NCBI GenBank assembly: GCA_949752735.1
Contig: OX457053.1
Span: 25,586,797-25,650,796 of the forward strand
Reading direction: 5' to 3'
DNA length: 64,000 bases
From: Lumbricus terrestris
Taxonomy: Eukaryota > Annelida > Clitellata > Crassiclitellata > Lumbricidae
The translations under genes and the position numbers were made by a program. The notes beneath the pieces were generated by a model that did no database searches, was not told where the DNA came from, and worked only from the letters and a program-made list of their open reading frames with translations. Below, in pieces: positions 22,470 through 34,308 of the stretch; positions within the stretch are counted from its first letter, which is position 1, and the number at the start of each line of letters is the position of its first letter.

Positions 22470-24627
22470 AGCGACCAGTGTTCATGCTTATCATCACCCC
22501 CTTCGCCTCGTTGTAATTCATTCCATGTGAAATGTGGTAAGTTCTTGAAGGATCTTTTGGCTTCGGGCTTCTGAATTTTTGCTTGAAGTCTTCGTCAATG
22601 ACTTCAGTCTCGAAAATTCATCTGCAGTGAAGTAGAAGTGTTTGTCTTGCCCGATTGTAACGTCTACATCACCGTATAGTTCCGATTTGTATCGTGCTAA
22701 TGGCTTTCCTCTGTTGTTGATCTCTACAAGCTCTGCAAGGCCATCATTGCCGCAATGATACAACGCTGCCACAATGTTACGACGCGAATTCTGCTGTATG
22801 CCGAAGACACCAGTGAAGTGGAGGTGCGACGGCGACAGTAAACCTTGTCGTGTCAAAAATACACTTTTACAGTAGCTTTTACTAAGTTTTCAAACAATTT
22901 TCATGACAAAGCCCCTTTTCATAATACGACCTCACATTTATTAACCACTGGAATGCCATGTTAATGACGTTATTTCGAGCAGTGTTCACGCTTTTGTTAG
23001 GCGGCTTATTGTTCGAAACTTTTCTTCTGGTGCCTTCGATTTCCTCAAGCAAATGAATCATCACCTCCTTCGCCTCGTTGTAATTCATTTCACATGAAAT
23101 GTGGTATTTTCTTGAAGGATCTTTTGGCTTCGGGCTTCTGAATTTTTGCTTGAAGTCTTCGTCAATGACTTTAGTCTCGAAAATTCATCTGCAGTGAAGT
23201 AGAAGTGTTTGTCTTGCCCGATTGTAACGTCTACATCACCGTATAGTTCCGATTTGTATCGTGCTAATGGCTTTCCTCTGTTGTTGATCTCTACAAGCTC
23301 TGCGAGGCCATCATTGCCGCAATGATACAACGCTGCCACAATGTTACGACGCGAATTCTGCTGTATGCCGAAGACACCAGTGAAGTGGAGGTGCGACGGC
23401 GACAGTAAACCTTGTCGTGTCAAAAATACACTTTTACAGTAGCTTTTACTAAGTGTTCAAACAATTTTCATGACAAAGCCCCTTTTCATAATACGGCCTC
23501 ACAATTATTAACCACTGGAATGCCATGTTGATGACGTTATTTTAGCGAGCAGTGTTCGCGCTTTTGTTAGGCGGCTTGGCTAGAACTGTTCTTCTGTTGC
23601 CTTCGATTTCCTCATGCAAACGAATCATCACCTCCTTTGCCTCGTTGTAATTCATTCCATGTGAAATGTGGTATGTCCTTGAAGGATCTTTGGGCTTCGG
23701 AATTTTTGCTTGAAGTCTTCGTCAATGACTTCAGTCTCGAATTCATCTGCTGTGAGATAGAAGTGTTTGTCTTCCCCGATTGTAACGTCTACATCACCGT
23801 ATAATAAAGACTTGTATCGTGCCAACGGCTTTCCTCTGTTGTCGATCTCTACAAGCTCTGCGAGGCCATCATTGCCGCAATGATACAACGCTGCCACAAT
23901 GTTACCACGCGAATTCTGCTGTATGCCGAAGACACCAGTGAAGTGGAGGTGCGACGGCGACAGTAAACCTTGTCGTGTAAAAATCCACTTTTACAGTAGC
24001 TTTTACTAAGTGTTCAAACGATTTTCATGACAAAGCCCCTTTTCATAATACGACCTCACATTTATTAACCACTGGAATGCCATGTTAATGACGTTATTTT
24101 AGCTAGCAGTGTTCGCGCTTTTGTTAGGCGGCTTATGGTTGGAACTTTTCTTCTGGTGCCTTCGATTTCCTCATGCAAATGAATCATCACCTTTTTCGAC
24201 TCGTTGTAATTCATTCCACTTGAAATGTGGTATGTTCTTGAAGGATCTTTTGGCTTCGGGCTTCTGAATTTTTGCTTGAAGTCTTCGTCAATGACTTTAG
24301 TCTAGAATTCATCTGCAGTGAAGTAGAAGTGTTTGTCTTGCCCTATCATAACGTCTACATCACCGTATAGTTCCGACTTGTATCGTGCCAATGGCTTTCC
24401 TCTGTTGTTGATCTCTACAAGCTCTGCGAGGCCATCATTGCCACAATGATACAACGCTGCCACAATGTTACCACGCGAATTCTGCTGTATGCCGAAGACA
24501 CCAGTGAAGTGGAGGCGCGACGGCGACAGTGAAATTTGTCGTGTCAAAAATCCACTTTCATTGTAAATACTTACATGGGAAATTGTTGCTAATGAGTACT
24601 ACCAGTTCCCCCAAAGCAGAGGTTGAC
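22470..24627 (-). pseudogene. Four-unit tandem (about 567 bp) of propeller 3' ends, all frameshifted
   Basis: Minus-strand blocks at 22856-22518, 23423-23085, about 23990-23652 and 24547-24230 each encode the last two blades (HFTGVFGIQQNSR, AALYHCGNDGLAELVEI, GKPLARYKS, LYGDVDV) and then the C-terminal segment YNEAKEVMI. Each is followed by the same non-coding stretch (ttacagtagcttttactaag). Spacing is about 567, 567 and 565. Small indels near TADEF and RSPK shift the frame in the units. The rightmost part (24548-24627) continues into upstream propeller sequence before being cut off by the ATP13A-derived segment. Confidence 0.75.
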
Positions 24628-24790
24628 AGACGAACAACAGACTTCTTGACAGCTCCACATTCTGCTTCCACCAGTGCTAACGATGGCACCAACGAATTAG
24701 ACATCGACAGTGCATCCGATACCGAAAGTGCTGATCTTGGTTTGCGAAGTAGCAGGCACAGACTTCACTCCACGAAATCCAACACAGTGT
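24628..24790 (+). pseudogene. Partial duplicate of the ATP13A last exon
   Basis: The + frame reads TAPHSASTSANDGTNELDID, then [18 protein letters not shown] and LHSTKSN. It matches residues encoded at 18757-18897 with about 88% base identity by eye. Homology stops at KSN, where the original continues SVGHLDD. On the left it abuts propeller sequence (agtactaccagttcccccaa), so it is a chimeric junction, not a working exon. Confidence 0.85.
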
Positions 24791-25029
24791 TTCCCAAAGT
24801 CAATGAACTCATAAAAAAATTTGCAAATTGAATTTTTACCCATCAAGTAACTACAGCATTAACAGCATGGTTTTTGAACCCATCGCACTCCAATTGTCAC
24901 TCACCATCAGTAGTAGTCATTCTGTGAAACAAGATCGTGAGGACCTTTCGGTGGCTGGTGCCATCTATTTCATGCAAATGAAGAATTTCATTTCTCATCT
25001 TGTCATATTAAATCCCTTGTTGTATGTGC

Positions 25030-25430
25030 TGATGCAGACTGCAGAGGAGTAGAGAGCAGATGATTGAAGTCTGAATCGAGGAGCTCAGATTTCGTATCAT
25101 TGCCGCATTTGGCAATCCTATATCTTCCACATCTGTGACTGTCATACAGCAATCACTGTACAGTGCAGAAATGTATCAATGCACCACGCTACCATTTCTC
25201 TCAATCTCTACAAGTTCACTAGCACACTTGTGCTCATGAGAAAACGTTGCCAACACAGGTTTCATAATCACACTGACCAGTGAAGTGGAGTCTTTGTGGA
25301 TCCAATGCAATCTTGTTTTGAAAATAACCGAGTACAATATATCGGGAAACAGCCGAAGATTCTGGAGACATAACAGTCTTGGTAGAACTGAACACAAGTG
25401 TTGATAGTGTTCACTTGATTACAGATCCAG
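25030..25430 (-). pseudogene. Degenerate propeller copy
   Basis: The minus strand gives IMKPVLATFSHEHKCASELV then EIERNGSVVH, followed by a stop and ISALYSDCCMTVTDVE. This aligns with the blade that contains VALYDCGKDGLVKLVEI in the large gene. Confidence 0.55.
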
Positions 25431-25493
25431 AAATTAAACAAAGATAAGTACTGCAGTTCATCCGACACATGTTAATCTGCTTTGAAAAGTAGC

Positions 25494-26130
25494 CTACAGA
25501 TCATAATTAAAGTCAATTAATGCAATCGTTAGATCATAGATGAGTGGACTGAATTGTGCAGGTGTGTACAATAATTTTAAATTCTGGTCAAACACTTGAC
25601 ATTCTGCATCTTTTCCAAGTAGAGCAATTCTTTTTGGGGAGTCCACTGTGATTTCTATATTGCCATGCATGCCAGACATGTATCGGCACACCCGATTTCC
25701 ATAGGCGTCAATTTTGCAAAGTTCAGCAACACCTTCAGTTTCATTAGAAAACTTTGCTAATATGAAATTTCCACTTGAGCTTTTCAGTGCTGCAAATACA
25801 CCGGTGAATTGGAGCCGATGAGGCAAGAGTGAAATCTGATGGAGGTAACCATCTCTTTGTCATAAATGCTGATAGATGATGAGTCAGGTAATAATAAATA
25901 AATAAATATAATAATAAGTAAGGTCTCATTGTTTAAGTTGAAACAGTCTAGCCCAGCAATAACAGGGCCTGGTGTTAAACAATAACTTTCATCTTCTGTT
26001 TCGATGGCATTTGTAAACTAGAGACTGATCGACACATGTCGCTATGATCCAAAATCAACAAAAAGTTGGAGAAGCTGTCGGAGGTTAAATTCTTTGTCAT
26101 ATATCTTAACAAACAATAACAATAGTTTTA
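25494..26130 (-). pseudogene. Propeller paralogue, partial
   Basis: An open minus frame (25826-25494) reads LQFTGVFAALKSSSGNFILA, GVAELCKIDAYGNRVCRYMS, GMHGNIEITVDSPKRIALLG and QVFDQNLKLL, with the same order of blades as the large gene. Upstream (25830-26130) related sequence is present but interrupted. It could be a diverged exon of a live gene; lack of a continuous N-terminal half makes a pseudogene more likely. Confidence 0.6.
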
Positions 26131-26394
26131 CCGGCATTTGAGTGAAGCGTTTTGAGAGGAATTGGTATAGTGTCCTTTAAGTGCCTTTTTTAGAACATGA
26201 AGGCTGCACAATGGCTAAAAGTAAAAGGTTATTAACATAAATTTTTTGCATATAAATCCCCCTCTAGAATTTGATGCTTTTTCTAAAATTCTTTCCAAAG
26301 TCTTCATTTTAAACTAATGCAGTGTAAAAATCTAAATCGCCGGTGCTGCGAACCCCAAAGACTGGTGCCGTGGACAACTGTCTGCTGGGCCTGT
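26131..26394. other. Spacer between propeller copies
   Basis: Non-coding by inspection; AT-rich and without recognised motifs. Confidence 0.35.
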
Positions 26395-29300
26395 TCATGA
26401 TTTTGTGAGGCGGCTTACAGTAAGGACTTTCTTACTGTTGCCTTTGATTTCCTTGTGTAACCTAATCATCACCTTGCTTGCTTTGTGGTAGACCATGCCA
26501 TGAGACAGGTGATAAGTACGCAGAGGATCTTTCGGCTTGGGACTTCGAAATCTTTGTTGAAAGTTTTCGTCCACGACTTCCGTCTCGTTTCTATCTGCTG
26601 TGAGGTAGAAGTGCTTGTCTTCGCCGATTGCTACATCTATATCTCCGTATAGCTCCGACTTGTACCTTGCCAATGGCCATCCTCGGTGGTTGATCTCGAC
26701 AAGTTTTACAAGTCCATCTTTGCCACAATCGTACAGCGCGACCACGATATTGCCCCGTGAATTCAGATGTGCAGTGAAGATGCCAGTGAAATGGACACGT
26801 GACCGCGACAAGGAAACTTTTTGATTGATGAAGCCCATTTTATTGTAAATGTGTATTGTGGATAGATCTGGCAATTCATTGCTAATGAGTACTACCAGTT
26901 CCCCCAATGCAGAGGTTGAAATGTATGCATAAGACCTCCTGATGCTAGCGATGTCACTGATAAACGGTTCGAATTTCAGCGTGCTTTCGTCATCTTCTTC
27001 AGGGTCACACATTCGACAAATAGATCTGTATACCGGTCCTTTATTTAGCAGGAAGATGCTGTTGGTTATGCTCTCTGAGATGATGCACTCGACTCTTAAT
27101 CCATTTAAGTCGATTTTCGATATCTCCTCGAAATTATTCAACCTATACATCATGAGATATGGCTCCTCGTGCACAGGTGACGATAAGCGATACACTTCCG
27201 TCTCGTTTCTATCTGCTGTGAGGTAGAAGTGCTTGTCTTCGCCGATTGCTACATCTATATCTCCGTATAGCTCCGACTTGTACCTTGCCAATGGCCATCC
27301 TCGGTGGTTGATCTCGACAAGTTTTACAAGTCCATCTTTGCCGCAATCGTACAGCGCGACCACGATATTGCCTCGTGAATTCAGATGTGCAGTGAAGATG
27401 CCAGTGAAATGGACACGTGACCGCGACAAGGAAACTTTTTGATTGATGAAGCCCATTTTATTGTAAATGTGTATTGTGGATAGATCTGGCAATTCATTGC
27501 TAATGAGTACTACCAGTTCCCCCAATGCAGAGGTTGAAATGTATGCATAAGACCTCCTGATGCTAGCGATGTCACTGATAAACGGTTCGAATTTCAGCGT
27601 GCTTTCGTCATCTTCTTCAGGGTCACACATTCGACAAATAGATCTGTATACCGGTCCTTTATTTAGCAGGAAGATGCTGTTGGTTATGCTCTCTGAGATG
27701 ATGCACTCGACTCTTAATCCATTTAAGTCGATTTTCGATATCTCCTCGAAATTATTCAACCTATACATCATGAGATATGGCTCCTCGTGCACAGGTGACG
27801 ATAAGCGATACACTTCCGTCTCGTTTCTATCTGCTGTGAGGTAGAAGTGCTTGTCTTCGCCGATTGCTACATCTATATCTCCGTATAGCTCCGACTTGTA
27901 CCTTGCCAATGGCCATCCTCGGTGGTTGATCTCGACAAGTTTTACAAGTCCATCTTTGCCGCAATCGTACAGCGCGACCACGATATTGCCTCGTGAATTC
28001 AGATGTGCAGTGAAGATGCCAGTGAAATGGACACGTGACCGCGACAAGGAAACTTTTTGATTGATGAAGCCCATTTTATTGTAAATGTGTATTGTGGATA
28101 GATCTGGCAATTCATTGCTAATGAGTACTACCAGTTCCCCCAATGCAGAGGTTGAAATGTATGCATAAGACCTCCTGATGCTAGCGATGTCACTGATAAA
28201 CGGTTCGAATTTCAGCGTGCTTTCGTCATCTTCTTCAGGGTCACACATTCGACAAATAGATCTGTATACCGGTCCTTTATTTAGCAGGAAGATGCTGTTG
28301 GTTATGCTCTCTGAGATGATGCACTCGACTCTTAATCCATTTAAGTCGATTTTCGATATCTCCTCGAAATTATTCAACCTATACATCATGAGATATGGCT
28401 CCTCGTGCACAGGTGACGATAAGCGATACACTTCCGTCTCGTTTCTATCTGCTGTGAGGTAGAAGTGCTTGTCTTCGCCGATTGCTACATCTATATCTCC
28501 GTATAGCTCCGACTTGTACCTTGCCAATGGCCATCCTCGGTGGTTGATCTCGACAAGTTTTACAAGTCCATCTTTGCCGCAATCGTACAGCGCGACCACG
28601 ATATTGCCTCGTGAATTCAGATGTGCAGTGAAGATGCCAGTGAAATGGACACGTGACCGCGACAAGGAAACTTTTTGATTGATGAAGCCCATTTTATTGT
28701 AAATGTGTATTGTGGATAGATCTGGCAATTCATTGCTAATGAGTACTACCAGTTCCCCCAATGCAGAGGTTGAAATGTATGCATAAGACCTCCTGATGCT
28801 AGCGATGTCACTGATAAACGGTTCGAATTTCAGCGTGCTTTCGTCATCTTCTTCAGGGTCACACATTCGACAAATAGATCTGTATACCGGTCCTTTATTT
28901 AGCAGGAAGATGCTGTTGGTTATGCTCTCTGAGATGATGCACTCGACTCTTAATCCATTTAAGTCGATTTTCGATATCTCCTCGAAATTATTCAACCTAT
29001 ACATCATGAGATATGGCTCCTCGTGCACAGGTGACGATAAGCGATACACTTCCGTCTCGTTTCTATCTGCTGTGAGGTAGAAGTGCTTGTCTTCGCCGAT
29101 TGCTACATCTATATCTCCGTATAGCTCCGACTTGTACCTTGCCAATGGCCATCCTCGGTGGTTGATCTCGACAAGTTTTACAAGTCCATCTTTGCCGCAA
29201 TCGTACAGCGCGACCACGATATTGCCTCGTGAATTCAGATGTGCAGTGAAGATGCCAGTGAAATGGACACGTGACCGCGACAAGGAAACTTTTTGATTGA

Positions 29301-31604
29301 TGAAGCCCATTTTATTGTAAATGTGTATTGTGGATAGATCTGGCAATTCATTGCTAATGAGTACTACCAGTTCCCCCAATGCAGAGGTTGAAATGTATGC
29401 ATAAGACCTCCTGATGCTAGCGATGTCACTGATAAACGGTTCGAATTTCAGCGTGCTTTCGTCATCTTCTTCAGGGTCACACATTCGACAAATAGATCTG
29501 TATACCGGTCCTTTATTTAGCAGGAAGATGCTGTTGGTTATGCTCTCTGAGATGATGCACTCGACTCTTAATCCATTTAAGTCGATTTTCGATATCTCCT
29601 CGAAATTATTCAACCTATACATCATGAGATATGGCTCCTCGTGCACAGGTGACGATAAGCGATACACTTCCGTCTCGTTTCTATCTGCTGTGAGGTAGAA
29701 GTGCTTGTCTTCGCCGATTGCTACATCTATATCTCCGTATAGCTCCGACTTGTACCTTGCCAATGGCCATCCTCGGTGGTTGATCTCGACAAGTTTTACA
29801 AGTCCATCTTTGCCGCAATCGTACAGCGCGACCACGATATTGCCTCGTGAATTCAGATGTGCAGTGAAGATGCCAGTGAAATGGACACGTGACCGCGACA
29901 AGGAAACTTTTTGATTGATGAAGCCCATTTTATTGTAAATGTGTATTGTGGATAGATCTGGCAATTCATTGCTAATGAGTACTACCAGTTCCCCCAATGC
30001 AGAGGTTGAAATGTATGCATAAGACCTCCTGATGCTAGCGATGTCACTGATAAACGGTTCGAATTTCAGCGTGCTTTCGTCATCTTCTTCAGGGTCACAC
30101 ATTCGACAAATAGATCTGTATACCGGTCCTTTATTTAGCAGGAAGATGCTGTTGGTTATGCTCTCTGAGATGATGCACTCGACTCTTAATCCATTTAAGT
30201 CGATTTTCGATATCTCCTCGAAATTATTCAACCTATACATCATGAGATATGGCTCCTCGTGCACAGGTGACGATAAGCGATACACTTCCGTCTCGTTTCT
30301 ATCTGCTGTGAGGTAGAAGTGCTTGTCTTCGCCGATTGCTACATCTATATCTCCGTATAGCTCCGACTTGTACCTTGCCAATGGCCATCCTCGGTGGTTG
30401 ATCTCGACAAGTTTTACAAGTCCATCTTTGCCGCAATCGTACAGCGCGACCACGATATTGCCTCGTGAATTCAGATGTGCAGTGAAGATGCCAGTGAAAT
30501 GGACACGTGACCGCGACAAGGAAACTTTTTGATTGATGAAGCCCATTTTATTGTAAATGTGTATTGTGGATAGATCTGGCAATTCATTGCTAATGAGTAC
30601 TACCAGTTCCCCCAATGCAGAGGTTGAAATGTATGCATAAGACCTCCTGATGCTAGCGATGTCACTGATAAACGGTTCGAATTTCAGCGTGCTTTCGTCA
30701 TCTTCTTCAGGGTCACACATTCGACAAATAGATCTGTATACCGGTCCTTTATTTAGCAGGAAGATGCTGTTGGTTATGCTCTCTGAGATGATGCACTCGA
30801 CTCTTAATCCATTTAAGTCGATTTTCGATATCTCCTCGAAATTATTCAACCTATACATCATGAGATATGGCTCCTCGTGCACAGGTGACGATAAGCGATA
30901 CACTTCCGTCTCGTTTCTATCTGCTGTGAGGTAGAAGTGCTTGTCTTCGCCGATTGCTACATCTATATCTCCGTATAGCTCCGACTTGTACCTTGCCAAT
31001 GGCCATCCTCGGTGGTTGATCTCGACAAGTTTTACAAGTCCATCTTTGCCGCAATCGTACAGCGCGACCACGATATTGCCTCGTGAATTCAGATGTGCAG
31101 TGAAGATGCCAGTGAAATGGACACGTGACCGCGACAAGGAAACTTTTTGATTGATGAAGCCCATTTTATTGTAAATGTGTATTGTGGATAGATCTGGCAA
31201 TTCATTGCTAATGAGTACTACCAGTTCCCCCAATGCAGAGGTTGAAATGTATGCATAAGACCTCCTGATGCTAGCGATGTCACTGATAAACGGTTCGAAT
31301 TTCAGCGTGCTTTCGTCATCTTCAGGGTCACACATTCGACAAATAGATCTGTATACCGGTCCTTTATTTAGCAGGAAGATGCTGTTGGTTATGCTCTCTG
31401 AGATGATGCACTCGACTCTTAATCCATTTAAGTCGATTTTCGATATCTCCTCGAAATTATTCAACCTATACATCATGAGATATGGCTCCTCGTGCACAGG
31501 TGACGATAAGCGATACAAGTGTTCGTTTAAGGTTGTGACGCTCATGACGTGCAACGGCAGGTCTATTTGCTTGAGAATCTTGATCCCCAACGACTCCTCT
31601 AAAG
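26395..31604 (-). CDS. NHL-like beta-propeller protein exon with eight near-identical 206-residue units
   Basis: One open frame of about 1,735 codons runs from a likely splice acceptor (aaatttctttag, ending at 31605) to TGA at 26395. It starts GIKILKQIDLPLHVMSVTTL, then repeats a 206-residue unit eight times and ends VLTVSRLTKS. Each unit has about five blade-like motifs: PYLMMYRLNNFEEISKIDL, ITNSIFLLNKG, ALGELVVLISNELPDLSTI, VALYDCGKDGLVKLVEI and VAIGEDKHFYLTADRNETEV. This pattern (short strands, an IYN/VFD-type turn, rising 'G.L.V' strands) is that of NHL-like propeller proteins common in invertebrates. Function is unknown to me. No ATG lies at the apparent start: the codon there is TTG, so an upstream exon must supply the start. 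No signal peptide or membrane segment is visible. Confidence 0.72.
26575..31515 (-). repeat. Coding tandem array, 7 units of 618 bp and one of 615 bp
   Basis: Units begin at 26575, 27193, 27811, 28429, 29047, 29665, 30283 and 30901. The six central units look identical. The 3'-most unit differs by two silent changes (gccacaatcg for gccgcaatcg; ttgccccgtg for ttgcctcgtg). The 5'-most lacks one GAA codon (DPEDDES for DPEEDDES, at about 31320). The unit junction fuses NETEV of one copy to YRLSSP of the next. Confidence 0.97.
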
Positions 31605-32559
31605 AAATTTAAAAAATCAGTGATGACACACTTACCAATAAAAAATGTATTTTAATGATTGTGATGATGTCTTATATAACGGGAACATTTCACATGAAAT
31701 TGATGTTACTTGTGGTGTGCCACAAGGTTCTGTATTGGGGCCTCTTTTGCAGTGCCGGCGCTACGGTATCGGGGGCCCCCCCAAACAAAAAACTTAAGGC
31801 CCCCATACATTGAACTGTGATCTCAAAAAATTTCTCATAATATAAGTGCTGAAAGACATGGTGTAAGACTGCAATAAATGTCCCCTCCCAATTTTGTTAA
31901 ATTTTTTAAATTTCCATGCTGTAATGGTAGAATTTTAAGCTGTCATCATTAAAAAAATTGCTCACTTTCAATGCTGTTAGTCGTGGTTTAGGACTTCAGA
32001 GTGTCCCCTCTCCATTGTTTAAATTTGTCCGATTTGCCAACTGTAATGAAAGCATTTATAGGCTGTCATCTTAATAAATTTGATCATTATTGATGGGCAG
32101 TGGATGATACAAGTTCATGAACTATTTATGAAATATTGGGGATACAAGGATTCCGTCCCAACCACAAATTGTGGGGCCGTGCCTCTGTCCACACCCCAAA
32201 GCCTCCTCTTTGGTTGAAGAACAATGCTCTATTGGTTTACGTAATATTATTTTGTATGCTTTGCGTTAAAACACAATTCGGTGCGTGGTTTCAGGAATGA
32301 ACAGGCATGAAAGGTATAATTACCAGCTACATGAGACCCCTTGCAAACTTGAGATCAGACATACCAAGGACATCTCGGACTCTACATGGGCTTTAATGTT
32401 TGGACCCCACACAGGTTTTATTTTGAGGCCTCATCCTATTAGCAATTAGAATAAGTTACAAATTACAATTTATAAACGTTGTGCTTGAGAAAGTGGACGA
32501 AATTGTCTGAATTAGTTTAAATGGCTTTATATACTTAGGCTCAAAATCAGTATGACATG

Positions 32560-33055
32560 ATTGCATTAGGTCTGCTATGGCAGTGCATGCACCTGGTTGC
32601 ACCAGACCGGATCTGTACAGTGACAAATAGGCATACTGACCAGCTAAATTTGGGGGCACCTTTCAAACTCTAATGGCTTTACTTACGCCCAAAATCAGTG
32701 CCATATGGTTAGTTGAGGCATGCACCTGGTTGCACCAGACCGGATCTGTACAGTGACAATAGGCATAATGACCAGCTAAATTTGGGGGCCCATTTCAAAT
32801 TCTAATGGCTTTACTTACGCACAAAATCAGTGCCATATGGTTAGTTGAGGCATGCTCCAGACCGGATCTGTACAATGACAAATAGGCATAAATGACCAGC
32901 TAAATTTGGGGGCCCCTTTCAAACTCTAATGGTTGTACATAACCCCAAAATCAGTGCCATATGGTTAGTTGAGGCATGATCCAGACCGGATCTGTAGTCA
33001 CAAATAGGCATAATGACCAGCTAAATTTGGAGGCCCCTTTCAAACTCGGGGGCCC
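32560..33055. repeat. Tandem repeat inside the hAT-type element, about four units
   Basis: Each unit carries cagaccggatctgtac, ataggcataatgaccagct, aaatttgggggcccctttca and ctaatggctttacttacg. Unit lengths vary from about 115 to 130. Confidence 0.85.
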
Positions 33056-33089
33056 CCCGGCCAGGGGGTACGGGGGGTGCTAGCGCCGG

Positions 33090-33539
33090 TGTCACGAAAT
33101 AAAGTATCCCCCGTATTAATTGTATCCCCCAAAATTAAAAAAGTCGAAAAAACCGCTTCCGCGTGTAGTTTTTTTTGCAAATTAATTTTTATCTGCTTTG
33201 TTTTCAACAATGACACTAACAGGTATGTTTATTCCGACTAGATAATTTGTATTGCCCTGTTTTTAGAGCACTTGAAACATTTAAAACACTCAAGAACGCT
33301 CAGAGTCACTGAATAAATTTGAGTTGCCTTTATCTGAGCATTGCCTAGGACACTTAAAACAATTAGAGTCACTTTAAATTTTGATTACAGCATAAATATT
33401 TTTATTATGCGCATTTTTCAAAAAAGAGGATAGAATGGTTTATCTCCCCGGATAGTATAGACCGGTTAATTCCATCCGGGGGGATAGATTAATTCATCCC
33501 CCGGATAGCTTTCAGGGGGGGATACTCCGTTTCATGACA
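33090..33539. mobile_element. Ginger-like element, TGTCA...TGACA ends, CCGG target
   Basis: The ends TGTCACGAAATAAAGTATCC and (reverse complement) TGTCATGAAACGGAGTATCC are inverted repeats of about 23 bp. CCGG flanks both sides (33086-33089 and 33540-33543), while the uninterrupted left terminal repeat of the host element has CCGG once, so CCGG was duplicated. From memory of the family, Ginger transposons have TGT...ACA termini and 4-bp duplications with CCGG preference. There is no coding capacity. Confidence 0.78.
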
Positions 33540-33984
33540 CCGGCACTGCTTTTTTGTTCCTATTATATGTGAATGATATTTTGAACAGCTCGTCATTAGT
33601 TTTGTCGTATTTGCTGACATCATCAACGTGTTTGTCGAACAAAGCTATTGATGTCTTGGAAATTAATACTGAATTAAAACTTGTAGGTGATTGGTTCAAA
33701 GCCAATAAGTTATCGCTGAACCTTGAGAAGATGAATTTTGTTTTGTTCTGCTCAAAACTTAAACTTAGAACAGCAACAAATTGCAATATATCAATTAAAA
33801 TAGATGAACAATGTATATGTAGGGGTATCCTCAACCAAATTTTTGGGTGTTCCCATTGATGAGCAATTAACATGGAGGGAGCATAATATTATATGCTCTA
33901 TATCCAAAAATCTAGGGATAATATCTCGTGTTAGGCACCTTATATCACGAGATATACTTGTGAATTTATATTACTGTTTATATA

Positions 33985-34308
33985 CAGGGTGCGCCAAAAA
34001 AGACCCCCCTCTAGGTTTTGTTGCCAATATCCTGACCAAAAGTAAGAATTTCCAAATTAAATTTTAGAGGCTTATAGACAATTCATATTTACACATTATG
34101 GCCAGATTTCATCAAAATATTTAAAACAGAACAAAAGTTGTATCACTTCGTGAGGCCACCACCGTTTTTTGACGATTCAAAAAAGTAGCAAAAACACGAT
34201 TTTATTGCCATCATGTGTAAATATGAATTGTCAATAAGCCCGTAAAATATCTTTTCGAAATTCTTACTTTTGGTCAAGATATTGGCAGAAAACCTAGAGG
34301 GGGGGTGT
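33985..34308. mobile_element. Mariner-like foldback element in the LINE RT
   Basis: The left end cagggtgcgccaaaaaagac is preceded by TA. Arms of about 140 bases (gaccaaaagtaagaatttcc; cttatagacaattcatattt) are repeated inverted on the right (aaattcttacttttggtcaa). The outermost bases of the right arm are missing after aacctagaggg. Same family as 10708-10849. Confidence 0.8.

Larger units (their letters stand above)
31750..33548. mobile_element. hAT-type element inserted in the LINE RT, itself interrupted
   Basis: It starts CAGTGCCGGCGCTA and ends with the reverse complement TAGCGCCGG + CACTG, split by a second element. The flanking duplication is CTCTTTTG (31742-31749) versus CTTTTTTG (33549-33556). 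Removing the insertion plus one copy restores GPLLFLLYVND in the host RT. Inside are G/C-rich blocks and a roughly 120-130-bp tandem repeat at about 32560-33050. No transposase frame remains. Confidence 0.9.

Noticed and set aside
26615..31612. Plus-strand ORFs of 69 and 94 codons repeated every 618 bp
   Set aside because: They are antisense shadows of the minus-strand propeller frame and repeat only because the units do.
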